From Ignisphaera sp. (GTDB taxonomy: Archaea; Thermoproteota; Thermoprotei_A; Sulfolobales; Ignisphaeraceae), in contig JAWBKZ010000003.1 of NCBI GenBank assembly GCA_038831005.1, positions 224,820-288,819 on the forward strand: 64,000 bases of DNA. The letters are read 5' to 3'. The notes below the pieces were generated by a model. The model was given only the letters and a program-made list of their open reading frames with translations. It was not told the origin of the DNA and searched no databases. Of the stretch, positions 26,299-35,126 are shown piece after piece (position 1 is the first letter of the stretch; every line of letters begins with the position of its first letter). A program made the position numbers and the translations under genes.

Positions 26299-27651
26299 TT
26301 ATCTATTTTTATAGAATTTAAATAGATCTATAGTGTGTCTGGGATTGATTTCGTTAACATAATTAGTAAGCATCATCTCTTTTACTTTATCTAAATCTCT
26401 TGTTTGGAATAGGACCCATGATAATTTGACGTAAGCTGTTTCTGGAATCATATCTTCACCAGGTATAACACCTATTTCAAGAAGTTTTCGTCCAGTTGTA
26501 TACACATTCATATTGATTCTTCCAAATAATGTTTGTGTGGTCATAATAATAGGTATTCCTTCTTCTATAGCACGTTTTAGAGCATCTATGGCATAACTAC
26601 CTATGTGTCCTAGTCCTGTTCCCTCTATTACTATTCCATGGAATTTCTTGTCAACAAGCATATCTATTATTTCGGTTTGAAAGCCTGGATAAGCTTTAAT
26701 TAGTGCAACTCTTTCATCAAAGCCTATAGATACAGTTAATTCATCGATACTCTTTCTATGGATATATCTATTATTTATAATATTTATGTTGAGGTTTTGT
26801 ATATCTACAGATGCTAGTGGTAAATCATTTATCGATTGAAAAGCATCTCGTCTACTACTATGCATTTTCCTAACCTTAACTCCCCTGTGTACATATACCT
26901 CTAGATCTGACGAAGAGGAGTGCATAACAACTACAGATTCAGCAAAAGGTGCCTTCAGAGTTGTTATTACTGCCGCCAAAAGATTTAGAGCTGCATCGGT
27001 ACTAGGTCTATCGCTACTTCTTTGTGCTCCTACAAAAGCTATAGACGTAGGCAAGTTCCTTAAAGCAAACGCTATAGCCGAAGTTGTGTAGCCCATTGTG
27101 TCTGTTCCATGTGTAACTATAATTCCGTCAACACCATTAATTAGAGATCTATGAATATGATGAGCTATTGTTTCCCAGTGTTTAGGGGTCATATCCTCAC
27201 TAAGTATGTTAAAAACGATCTCAAAATCATAGTTTGCAAGTTCTTTTAACTCAGGTATAAGCTCTATTAGTTCGCCAGGACTCATAGCGGGTTTAACAGC
27301 ACCTGTTTCGTACTCAACCTTACTTGCTATTGTGCCACCACAACCAAGTATCTTAATCCTTGGCGTATCGTATTGACTTAAAGTATCTAAAGAAATACCT
27401 TCTGTTCTTTCTCTACATTCAATAGTTTCTATATTTAGAACTCTGTTAATATCTATTCCTATATTATATCCATTATCGAGTTTAACAATAATAGTATCAA
27501 TGTGACTTAATTCATGTTTAGGCATAAGTATTCCATCTATAAATATATTGTTTCTTAATATGATTCTTATTCTACATCCTACTTTAGCATCTATTTTTTC
27601 AAGAAGTTCACGTGTACTACCTCTATATCCCGGTAACTTGTCTTGCTGCAA
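26299..27651 (-). CDS. gatD: Glutamyl-tRNA(Gln) amidotransferase subunit D
   Basis: The amidase subunit of the archaeal GatDE complex, which converts Glu-tRNA(Gln) to Gln-tRNA(Gln) by hydrolysing asparagine or glutamine. It has an N-terminal domain (~1-85) and an L-asparaginase-like domain with GCGGTIASK and VTHGTDTMGYTTS, which contain the two catalytic threonines and the adjacent Asp/Lys. The 450-aa length is normal. The partner gatE is not in this window. It converges with the thioredoxin-fold gene (15 bases between stops). Confidence 0.95.
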   Translation of the reverse strand: MQQDKLPGYRGSTRELLEKIDAKVGCRIRIILRNNIFIDGILMPKHELSHIDTIIVKLDNGYNIGIDINRVLNIETIECRERTEGISLDTLSQYDTPRIKILGCGGTIASKVEYETGAVKPAMSPGELIELIPELKELANYDFEIVFNILSEDMTPKHWETIAHHIHRSLINGVDGIIVTHGTDTMGYTTSAIAFALRNLPTSIAFVGAQRSSDRPSTDAALNLLAAVITTLKAPFAESVVVMHSSSSDLEVYVHRGVKVRKMHSSRRDAFQSINDLPLASVDIQNLNINIINNRYIHRKSIDELTVSIGFDERVALIKAYPGFQTEIIDMLVDKKFHGIVIEGTGLGHIGSYAIDALKRAIEEGIPIIMTTQTLFGRINMNVYTTGRKLLEIGVIPGEDMIPETAYVKLSWVLFQTRDLDKVKEMMLTNYVNEINPRHTIDLFKFYKNR

Positions 27652-27875
27652 TACAGTAGCACCACTTCATCTGTAGTCTATTAGAGGATTTGAATGAACG
27701 GCATTTAAACTTTATACCAGTTTTGCTAGTAGATCATCTAGATATGTGATGTTAAATTATATTAGCGATGGGGAGTTATGAGTAGGAACTCTGAATAGAG
27801 TACACATATACTTTATCTGTGAAATAAGGTAGCAGAATTTTAGAACATATTTAATTGTATAGTGTGTATGAATGT

Positions 27876-29693
27876 TTAATGCTCTATATCAGGCTCTATT
27901 TTTGGTGACTGCTGAACTTTCTTTAATTGATTAATATACATTTCATAGATTTCTTTAGTTGTTGTTGCTTCAGTAGGAGACTTATCTTCTCTCCATCTAA
28001 TAAATCGTGGAAACCTTATTGATATACCTACATTAGGTTTAATCCATCCTTTGCAACATGTATGCACAGGTGATAGAGTGAGTTCTGCTCCAATTACTTC
28101 AATAACTACTTGTGGTTCAAACCATACATCGGCATCTATTTCACTATCTACCTTATAATGTTTGCGTGCAATTTTATGGGGTTCAAATATTTTTGGAAGT
28201 GTTGCTAGATCTTCATCTGTAAACCCGGAACCAACTTTGCATACTGTTTTAAATATATCTGTTTCAGTATCGTATGCTGCTACTAGTAAAGCTCCATAGC
28301 TTCCGGCTCTCTTACCTTTTCCATAGAATGCTCCAACAACAACAAGGTCTACGGTATCCGTCATTTCGCTTTTGTAATCTCTTTTGTATTTTATCCATAG
28401 CCATCCCCTTACACCAGCTTGGTAGATAGAATCTGTAGATAATGACTTAACCATAACTCCCTCCATACCGTTTTCGATAGCTTTCAAAAAGAATTCTTCG
28501 AGATCTTTTACATCTTTGACTATTACGTGTTCAGCCAATTTAAATTCGTCAGATTCTTCAGCAATTTTCTTCAACCATTCGCGTCTCTCAAGGATAGGTT
28601 TTAGTGTTAGATCTAAACCATCTACATATAGGCAATCGAAAAGCCTCACAACTACTGGGTATTCTTTTACGGCTTCAGATATCTCTTTCTTTCTCTTTCT
28701 ATGCATAAGTTCTTGAAATGGTCTATAATCTCCTGTATCAGGATCTATAGCCACAATCTCGCCTTCAATTATTGCTTCATCAGTTTTGATGTGCTTCAAA
28801 GTCATTTCAGCTACGTCTGGATATCTTTGGGTTATCTCTTCGAGTCTTCTTGAGAATATCCATACTTTATTGTCTTTCTTATGTATCTGTGCTCTTTCAC
28901 CATCATACTTAAACTCGGCTATACATGGAACACCAGATTTAGATAGAATATCTGTAGGATTGCTAGCTCTTTCAGCTAGCATAGGTCTTAAGGGAATACC
29001 TGGTGTAGGATGTAGAGATTTAAGTTCCTGATAACCTTTTTCAGCAAGTATCTTAGCTATGGCACCTAGATCTGGATAGATATTGTAAGCTCTCTCTATA
29101 GCTTCCCTAGGTGCTCCGAAAGCACCTGCAAGTCCATCCATTATAGTAGCGTCACCAACACCTAGTCTGAGTCTTCCCTCAACGAATCTCACAATAAACT
29201 TGGCCTCTTTTACATCAGCTGATGTTAGTAATGATGTTAGAAGCCTAAGCTTCATATCTCTACTTCCCTCACCTTGTAGCATAGCTATTTTCACTAACAC
29301 GTTATATACATTTTCTACTGTGAGTTTTGATTCAACTACTTTAGCATTTTTTATGAATGCTGTAAGTCCTGTTACCTTATTTTTTTCTTTTAAGTTTTTC
29401 AATCTCTCAGCAACTAGACCATAATCACCAAGACTCTTATACAGCCTCTCTACATCGGCCTCAGACACACCTGTAGCTAAAGCAATAGCTTTCTGAATGC
29501 CTTTCTCTGCTACACCTAGTTCAGGCATACCCTTCCAATCAGGCCATAGAGTGCCCTGCAAGAGATATACAACTTTATCTATCACACTAGGATCTGACTT
29601 CTTAAACAGTGCAGCAAGAGCAGCAGCCTGTTGTATCTTGCTACTAGTCTTTTCAATTATATCTAGTACTTGTGCTACTACCAAGAACTCCAC
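27876..29693 (-). CDS. lig: ATP-dependent DNA ligase
   Basis: Seals Okazaki-fragment nicks. It contains an N-terminal DNA-binding helical domain (~1-225), an adenylation domain with the nucleotidylated lysine in EFKYDGERAQIH, then EGEIVAIDP, the GMEGVMVKS motif and WIKYKRDY, and the OB-fold ending in motif VI, GISIRFPRFIRWREDKSPTE. Its 605 aa match crenarchaeal replicative ligases. The start is GTG at 29693, with an ATTAAAT box in the leader. The C-terminus has no clear PCNA-interacting motif. Confidence 0.96.
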   Translation of the reverse strand: MEFLVVAQVLDIIEKTSSKIQQAAALAALFKKSDPSVIDKVVYLLQGTLWPDWKGMPELGVAEKGIQKAIALATGVSEADVERLYKSLGDYGLVAERLKNLKEKNKVTGLTAFIKNAKVVESKLTVENVYNVLVKIAMLQGEGSRDMKLRLLTSLLTSADVKEAKFIVRFVEGRLRLGVGDATIMDGLAGAFGAPREAIERAYNIYPDLGAIAKILAEKGYQELKSLHPTPGIPLRPMLAERASNPTDILSKSGVPCIAEFKYDGERAQIHKKDNKVWIFSRRLEEITQRYPDVAEMTLKHIKTDEAIIEGEIVAIDPDTGDYRPFQELMHRKRKKEISEAVKEYPVVVRLFDCLYVDGLDLTLKPILERREWLKKIAEESDEFKLAEHVIVKDVKDLEEFFLKAIENGMEGVMVKSLSTDSIYQAGVRGWLWIKYKRDYKSEMTDTVDLVVVGAFYGKGKRAGSYGALLVAAYDTETDIFKTVCKVGSGFTDEDLATLPKIFEPHKIARKHYKVDSEIDADVWFEPQVVIEVIGAELTLSPVHTCCKGWIKPNVGISIRFPRFIRWREDKSPTEATTTKEIYEMYINQLKKVQQSPKIEPDIEH

Positions 29694-29769
29694 AGCTGTT
29701 TACCTAGATTTAATATTAATATTTAGAGAGTAAATATAGTGTAACGATAAACAGATAATACATCTCTAG

Positions 29770-29778
29770 TTTAAATAG
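29770..29778 (+). promoter_or_regulatory. TATA box of the sRNA candidate
   Basis: TTTAAATAG is followed after 22 bases by a C box (29801), so initiation would fall a few bases before it, the arrangement expected for an independently transcribed small RNA. Confidence 0.45.
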
Positions 29779-29797
29779 CTACTATGGTAGTTTTGAT

Positions 29798-29855
29798 CCG
29801 ATGATGATAACTCGGCAAAAAGGCTTCATATGCCTTATCAGAGTTACGCTGAGGT
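29798..29855 (+). ncRNA. Candidate C/D-box guide sRNA
   Basis: A C box AUGAUGA (29801-29807) and a D box CUGA (29849-29852) are separated by 41 nt, with CC/GG able to pair outside the boxes. The 13 nt before box D are complementary to a CGUAACUCUGAUA-type sequence, which resembles the helix 69 region of large-subunit rRNA. The internal C'/D' boxes are not clear; instead AAGGC and GCCTT form a small hairpin, and AACTC/GAGTT can also pair, so another structured RNA class is possible. It is downstream of the eL33 remnant on the opposite strand. Confidence 0.42.
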
Positions 29856-29861
29856 ATTACT

Positions 29862-30145
29862 CTAAGCCTTAAGGAGATAAACATAAAGTCCTATAGCTTG
29901 ACTAGGTACATTTGATTTAAATTAAGCGATCACTATACAGCTTCTATAGTTATGTACTTTAACTATTTTACCTCTACATATATTGTTGTGAGCGTCCTTT
30001 ACTACAGCATCAGTCCCGATAAGTCTCGCCACATTCTTAGGATCTGTGAACATCTTTACTAAGTCTTGGTTACAGTGCTGTCTAGCTTTACTCTTTCTCT
30101 ATATCCTAGAGTGATCTTCTTAATGCTACTTGAGGCATAAAACAA
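29862..30145 (-). pseudogene. Decayed ribosomal protein eL33 (L35Ae) gene
   Basis: On the minus strand one frame reads KKITLGYRERV and then stops making sense. The next frame continues with KSKARQHCNQDLVKMF, DPKNVARLIGTDAVV, NNICRGKIVKVHN, a TAA stop (29922-29924) and, in the same frame, FKSNVPSQAIGLYVYLL, ending at TAG 29862. Archaeal eL33 has the same order: a VLSYRRSK..QH.N start, ..A.KLIG..V.WK.., GKIV.VHG and F.KGLPGQALG.YVE. The total span (about 90 codons) equals the family length. One frameshift near 30090-30100 plus one nonsense codon break it, and the N-terminus may hold another shift. It is either a pseudogene or a sequence-error cluster. Confidence 0.72.
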
Positions 30146-30249
30146 ACAAACTTACTCTAGCAATATTATCGCAATCAAGAGAAAATTTAAAGAAATTTGA
30201 ACTTAAAAACTTATGTATTATAGGAGTATTTAAGTTGTACATTACTGTC

Positions 30250-30906
30250 TTATGCTGATCCTGTTGCTGGCGCTGATGCTTTTTCTTTTACAGAAGACAC
30301 CATAGGTAGTTCTGGGAATTTCTCCTTCATTCTCTGCTCTGCCACTATCTTAGCTTCCTCAAGTATTCTTCTTGCTTCTGGTGATGTATATACATCGCCC
30401 GTCGGTATTCCTAATGCTTCACCTGTTGATATAACCACATCTCTTAGACCTTCCTCTATTTCTTGAAGTTCTAGCGACATTTCTGGCATTATTCCTCTAA
30501 CAATATTCCTAAGTTCTTTTATAACTCCTGCCACAGGTACTAGACCACTTAATACATCACCTGTTACGAGTACCGTCTCTATTCTGAGTGCTACTTGTTC
30601 TAAAGCTACTTGGGTAATGCTTAGCTGTCTAACCATTTTCCTTATTTCAGCAATCTCATTTGCATACATTGCGGCTCTAGTTTCATCTCCTTGAGTAAGT
30701 GAATCAACAACTCTCTCAAATAGAGTTCTGTCTCTATCTCTCAGCCTGTCTATGAATACATCCAACTTGCTTACAATAGATCTTATCTTATAGTTAGCCA
30801 TAACTAGCTTCTGCTTTATTGGCTCTTTACGCTTGAAGACTTCTTTAACTTTCTCTGCTACTGTTGGTCCACCTGCCCATCTTTTCTCGAAATCTGATAT
30901 AGCCAT
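30250..30906 (-). CDS. ESCRT-III/CdvB-family protein
   Basis: A helical, charged protein of the Snf7/CdvB family, which forms membrane-remodelling filaments in crenarchaeal cell division and vesicle budding. The N-terminal FEKRWAGG and the helical hairpin (KQKLVMANYKIRSIVSKLD... GDETRAAMYANEIAEIRKMV... ALEQVALRIETV) are typical. There is no C-terminal winged helix, so it fits the shorter CdvB1/B2-type paralogues. The ATG at 30906 is preferred: it follows GTGGGA and lies about 36 bases after a TTTTATAG box (30942-30949), whereas upstream ATGs at 30963 and 30936 lie before or too near that box. CdvA and the Vps4-like CdvC are not nearby. Confidence 0.9.
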   Translation of the reverse strand: MAISDFEKRWAGGPTVAEKVKEVFKRKEPIKQKLVMANYKIRSIVSKLDVFIDRLRDRDRTLFERVVDSLTQGDETRAAMYANEIAEIRKMVRQLSITQVALEQVALRIETVLVTGDVLSGLVPVAGVIKELRNIVRGIMPEMSLELQEIEEGLRDVVISTGEALGIPTGDVYTSPEARRILEEAKIVAEQRMKEKFPELPMVSSVKEKASAPATGSA

Positions 30907-31070
30907 ATGCTTTCCCACATATAGTTTTGCCGCCATAAACACTATAAAAGGAGTACAGCTCAATACCTATACTATTACATAGTATATATTGTTAAAATAC
31001 GAATGTCTCGTTTAATATCTTTGGCAATCTATAAAAGCTTTCAAATAGTTACGGATAAGCGGGCATAAAA

Positions 31071-31661
31071 TTGAAGTGCATAGGTATATCTGGTACACCT
31101 GGTACGGGAAAAACATCTGTAGCAAGAACTCTTTCACAAATACTAAATATACCTCACATTGATTTAAGCAGTTATGTAGTTAATAACAACCTATATACAC
31201 ACTATGATGAAGAGAGAAGTAGTTACGTAATAGATGAAGATAAAGTTAGGGTTGGGATAATCAACCTATATAGAGAAAAAGGTCCTATGATTATATCAGG
31301 ACACTATATAGAGATAATACCTAGAGATATATTTGAAATAGTCTTCATACTGAGACGGAATCCTCTTGAACTTATTGGTATACTAATTGATCGTGGGTGG
31401 ACATATCAAAAGATTGCTGAAAATGTTGAAGCTGAACTTCTGTCCATATGCACATTGAATGCTATAGATGAGTTTGGTGAGGATATTGTTGTAGAGATAG
31501 ACGTGTCATCAAAATCTTTAGACGAAGTTGTGCAAGAAATCGTGAACATAGTACATAGATCAAAAACATCATCTCGTGGAATAAGCATAGATTGGACTGC
31601 AATGCTATCTGAAGAAGATTTGGAGAAAGTGTTAAAATTCATAGAAAAACATAAGGCATGA
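31071..31661 (+). CDS. Adenylate kinase AK6/Fap7-type NTPase
   Basis: A 196-aa P-loop kinase/ATPase related to Fap7/hCINAP, which acts with uS11 in final small-subunit maturation. The Walker A motif is GTPGTGKTS (residues 8-16), with a DLSSYV segment in the NMP-binding region and the family's RRNPLELIGILIDRGW lid-proximal motif. The C-terminal extension (~170-196) is slightly longer than usual. The start is TTG, in a leader without a strong Shine-Dalgarno site. It is divergent from the ESCRT-III gene. Confidence 0.9.
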   Translation: MKCIGISGTPGTGKTSVARTLSQILNIPHIDLSSYVVNNNLYTHYDEERSSYVIDEDKVRVGIINLYREKGPMIISGHYIEIIPRDIFEIVFILRRNPLELIGILIDRGWTYQKIAENVEAELLSICTLNAIDEFGEDIVVEIDVSSKSLDEVVQEIVNIVHRSKTSSRGISIDWTAMLSEEDLEKVLKFIEKHKA

Positions 31662-31683
31662 TTATGCATTACTATTATTCCTA

Positions 31684-31941
31684 TCAGAGTTTCTCTAATT
31701 TCTTTTTAGTTCTTTCTCTAATTTCTTTTGCTTTTTCCTCAAACTCTTTAATTGTAAGTTTTGCTGCGTTTTCAAGATCTTTTTGATCTAAATACAGAAT
31801 AAGGCTTTTTAAGAACTTTATAGCACATGATTTTGAATGAAAATTTACTTCTTTTCCTGCAAGACTGAGCCTTATTCCTTGACCCTCATGAAATATTCTT
31901 CCACAGACAATACATTCATACACTTTATCCATGATCTTCAC
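31684..31941 (-). CDS. Small TRASH/L24e-like zinc-binding protein
   Basis: An 85-aa protein with CIVC near residues 10-13 and HSKSC near 34-38, a CxxC...HxxxC arrangement like that of TRASH and L24e-type treble-clef fingers. A highly charged C-terminal helix follows (EFEEKAKEIRERTKKKLEKL). It probably binds zinc and nucleic acid or ribosomal partners. It lies 42 bases downstream of the DUF2258 gene on the same strand and is likely co-transcribed. Confidence 0.8.
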   Translation of the reverse strand: MKIMDKVYECIVCGRIFHEGQGIRLSLAGKEVNFHSKSCAIKFLKSLILYLDQKDLENAAKLTIKEFEEKAKEIRERTKKKLEKL

Positions 31942-31983
31942 TTTCGAACATCCAAATTAGTACAAAATATTGATCTTGGTTAA

Positions 31984-32694
31984 CTACTCTTCTTCAACTT
32001 CTTCATACTTGGCTATAGGTTTTGCTAAAACTCTATCTCTTATAGCATTAATTATTTTAGTTGCCTCATCAGCACTTACATGTTTTGCGGATTGAATAAC
32101 CATTGATAGAACCTCTTGCAATATATCTTCAATTGATTTACCTGGTTCTACGACGAGTTTAACTTTATCAAATATAGCGGGGGTGGGCTCTATAACAGCT
32201 CCTCTCTTTAATACACCAATATTTTCGTTAACTACTGTAACTATAGCAGTACCTACTTCACGATCACCTAATTTAATGGTATATACAGTGTCGCCATCAA
32301 ATGTTTCACCAAGCTTCTCTAGAGTATATACTACAGCTGCTGTTGAAATTTCTACTGCTTTAGTTACTAATTCCTTAGTAACTTTATCTACCTCATCCTG
32401 GGGCATTCTCCTAAATGCCTCTATGGTTAATGTGTCCCATAACCAGTTGATGGATTTAGTAGCTTCATCAATATCATAATCTATCCTTATTCTTACCACA
32501 TCTCCTTTATCTATCTTAATTCGTTCAACAAGCAGTGCATAGAGAAATCTATTCAACTGAGCTACGGCTAAAGCTATTCTTTGACCCCATTCCTTATCTT
32601 TTCTGAGGTAATCCCTTAATTGTGCAAATAATGTTCTCCTAATTTTATCAGCATAAGCACCTGCTATAACAAAACCTGAACTAAGCTTAGGCAT
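31984..32694 (-). CDS. DUF2258-family crenarchaeal protein
   Basis: A 236-aa soluble protein with the N-terminus MPKLSSGFVIAGAYADKIRR, which I recognise as the crenarchaea-specific DUF2258 family of unknown function. An alpha-helical first half (KEWGQRIALAVAQLNRFLYALLVE) is followed by a beta-rich domain (DTVYTIKLGDREVGTAIVTVV) and a helical end with an acidic tail. It is the first gene of a small minus-strand unit with the zinc protein. No function can be given. Confidence 0.85.
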   Translation of the reverse strand: MPKLSSGFVIAGAYADKIRRTLFAQLRDYLRKDKEWGQRIALAVAQLNRFLYALLVERIKIDKGDVVRIRIDYDIDEATKSINWLWDTLTIEAFRRMPQDEVDKVTKELVTKAVEISTAAVVYTLEKLGETFDGDTVYTIKLGDREVGTAIVTVVNENIGVLKRGAVIEPTPAIFDKVKLVVEPGKSIEDILQEVLSMVIQSAKHVSADEATKIINAIRDRVLAKPIAKYEEVEEE

Positions 32695-32895
32695 AGCGTC
32701 TCTACCCCTACACCTTTAGAAGTGTGTTAAACAAATAATTAAAGTTTTTGTTACCTAACCATATATAATTCAATACTTGTACAATGTTTATAGATGATTT
32801 TGTGCTATACAGTTGTCCAAAGGTTAAATATAGTGTTATTAAGCTCTAAAGACTAGATAAAGTTATAGTATTAGAGGTGTTAGATAAAGCAGCTA

Positions 32896-33111
32896 ATGAG
32901 GTTAGTCAGTGAAATTATGTCATTAGAACTAGAACTTGTAGATGTTTACAGATATGAAGGATTTGTCGGTAAGAGGTTTAGATTCAGGATTAAAGGTACT
33001 AAGATATATGTAAATGTTCTTGCAACCACCGTAGAAGACGCTGTTGAAAAAGCAAAAGAGTTAATAAAGCAATTGGAGTTAGAGAAATATGTTAAGTTAT
33101 CAAAGAGCTAA
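32896..33111 (+). CDS. Small hypothetical protein
   Basis: A 71-aa protein with a beta-beta-beta-alpha look: LELVDVYRYEGFVGKRFRFR, then KIYVNVLATT, then the amphipathic helix VEDAVEKAKELIKQLELEKY. No cysteines or membrane segment are present. A GTTAAATATA box (~32831) precedes it by about 60 bases. It lies 35 bases upstream of the GT-C membrane protein. I cannot assign a family. Confidence 0.72.
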   Translation: MRLVSEIMSLELELVDVYRYEGFVGKRFRFRIKGTKIYVNVLATTVEDAVEKAKELIKQLELEKYVKLSKS

Positions 33112-33146
33112 TATAGTCCAAAGTACTGAGTTTATGTAGGTAGGGT

Positions 33147-34559
33147 GTGTGGATGATGTATTTACGGTATTTAAGAATAACAACAGTGCTTGTTATAGTT
33201 ATAACTGTTTTACTGCTCTCATACTACCTCCATATACCAAATAATCCTCCTCCACTTGATAATGTTGGGCTTATGTATACCGACATTGTGTACGGTCTTT
33301 TCAATCCAATATTTCGAGATATAGTTAACCCAGATGGTACACCTAATGGAGAAAAAATAAACAGTAAGTGGTTTAACAATGAGGCAGCAATGAAATTACT
33401 ATCATCAGAGAAGTTATGTCCTATTCCTTACAGAGACTATAAGTTTGAATATCCACCCATTATAGGTTTAATGTGGTTTATTACGACATGTACATCTATA
33501 CATATGACATTACCTGAAAGATATACAGGTTCAGATTACTATAGGTTATCTGAAGTAATGGCTGAAAAACATTACATTCTACAATCAGCGATAATAGCAC
33601 TATTCTTCATTGTTACCACGTTATATATGTACAGAATAGTTTCTGCATACAATTCATCGTTGAAACGGATAATAATATTTGCTATACTTCCATCAACAGT
33701 AATATATATGATATACAACTGGGACATCATAACAGTAGCATTCATGGTTATGGCTCTCTACTATCTATTTAACGAAAAATACTTACTCTCAGGTTTGCTA
33801 TTAGGGCTAAGTATAGCAACAAAACTTCTCCCTATAATGTTTGCATTAATACTGATTTACGATATCCTTCAAAAATATAGATCGAACAATTTCCCTAAAC
33901 GAAATCTGATCGATATATCTACTGGATTGATTATAACAGGAGCCTTACCCTATCTAGTGATTATGATTGTATCCTACAATGGATTTACATATTTCATAGA
34001 TCATCATTATAACTGGTACTGCGAAAACTGTATATATTCAATTATTACACAAAATGTGTGGAGCCCCTATAACAGAATATACGCAATGTTTTTAGTTATA
34101 GTGTTCTTGCTAATTACAGCCTCGATTGAGATAGACCTTAAGAATCCTAAAGAAGTATTAACTATAGCTCTTATATCAATGATAATCTCTACAACATTGA
34201 GCTATGTGTTTTCGCCTCAGATGATGCTTCTAATATCCTCTATAGCTGTTCTTGTCCTTCCATTGAGGCAGCTAATATTCTTAGTAATAGCTGATGTAGC
34301 GAATTTTGGTATAATGTATCTATTCTTTAAAGATTTAGAAGCACGGCAATGGCTCTCGAAATACCTTGGTATAAATATAAAATTGGAATACGCTCCCCAT
34401 GTTTCAGACTCACCCGTGCAGATTGTTGCCATGATAAGGAATGTAATACTCATACTGATACTGCTAGAGTGCATTTATACAGTAGCCAAGACAAAATTCA
34501 CATCCAGAACTTCAATTATAGAAGAACCTAATAATACATCAGCTGTATTACAATCTTAA
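33147..34559 (+). CDS. Polytopic GT-C-type glycosyltransferase (DUF2029-like)
   Basis: A 470-aa membrane protein with ten or so hydrophobic helices. The first extracytoplasmic loop contains acidic residues (MYTDIVYGLF) and the DYKFEYPPIIG motif. An internal YNWDII segment and KLLPIMFALIL follow. This layout is that of GT87/DUF2029 polyprenyl-phosphate-dependent mannosyltransferases. It would use a lipid-linked sugar outside the membrane to build glycolipids or glycoproteins (family inference). The acceptor is unknown. Confidence 0.85.
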   Translation: MWMMYLRYLRITTVLVIVITVLLLSYYLHIPNNPPPLDNVGLMYTDIVYGLFNPIFRDIVNPDGTPNGEKINSKWFNNEAAMKLLSSEKLCPIPYRDYKFEYPPIIGLMWFITTCTSIHMTLPERYTGSDYYRLSEVMAEKHYILQSAIIALFFIVTTLYMYRIVSAYNSSLKRIIIFAILPSTVIYMIYNWDIITVAFMVMALYYLFNEKYLLSGLLLGLSIATKLLPIMFALILIYDILQKYRSNNFPKRNLIDISTGLIITGALPYLVIMIVSYNGFTYFIDHHYNWYCENCIYSIITQNVWSPYNRIYAMFLVIVFLLITASIEIDLKNPKEVLTIALISMIISTTLSYVFSPQMMLLISSIAVLVLPLRQLIFLVIADVANFGIMYLFFKDLEARQWLSKYLGINIKLEYAPHVSDSPVQIVAMIRNVILILILLECIYTVAKTKFTSRTSIIEEPNNTSAVLQS

Positions 34560-34663
34560 TATGAATTAATTAGTAAACTAAACGAGTGGCGCGCATACTA
34601 TGAAATAGATAATATAAAAAGCTTAAATATCACCTACGTCCTTAATTCATTAGAGTAGTTTTC

Positions 34664-35005
34664 GTGATGATTATGAGTACTTCAGCTGAAGAGCTGAAAG
34701 CCTTCATCAGAAGACATATAGCATCAAAAACGCCAGGTCTTTTCGAGATTCTCAATAGTTTCTCTGTGAAACGTTATGGTATTAAGATCCTGGATCTCTT
34801 CTTCACTTCTCCTGAAAAACTTGTTGAATTGCTGATGAATTATTATAGAGATAGTTATACAGCGAAATTCACACTTCAATACCTATTTATACGTCCTCTT
34901 CTGGTTAAGATCAAGAAACTAGATCTAGAAGAAAAAATAGTAGAAATGTTACTTAATGATCCTAAAGAGTTTAAAAAGTTGTTAGAGGATCTAAATATAG
35001 TCTAG
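34664..35005 (+). CDS. Small helical protein of unknown function
   Basis: A 113-aa all-helical protein (STSAEELKAFIRRHIASKTP... EKLVELLMNYYRDSY... DPKEFKKLLEDLNIV) without cysteines or membrane segments. A CTTAAATAT box (34622-34630) lies about 40 bases before the start. GTG (34664) opens the frame, with ATGs two and four codons... downstream (34667, 34673) as alternatives. The family is not recognised. Confidence 0.78.
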   Translation: MMIMSTSAEELKAFIRRHIASKTPGLFEILNSFSVKRYGIKILDLFFTSPEKLVELLMNYYRDSYTAKFTLQYLFIRPLLVKIKKLDLEEKIVEMLLNDPKEFKKLLEDLNIV

Positions 35006-35126
35006 TATCCTGTGACTATAGTTTATGTTTAATTGTTTCGAATAATCATTAGTATTGATACAATAAGTTTTAAGTTTGTTGTGTTTCTCTGGTTAAATAT
35101 GTCTACAGAATTCAATAAAAAGTGAG

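Noticed and set aside
27746..27794. Possible C/D-box RNA between gatD and lig (GTGATGT ... CTGA)
   Set aside because: The C box deviates at its last base, internal boxes are missing and the guide has no obvious rRNA complement.
34664..34690. C-box-like GTGATGA followed by CTGA
   Set aside because: It coincides with the start codons of a coding gene and the box spacing is too short for a guide RNA.
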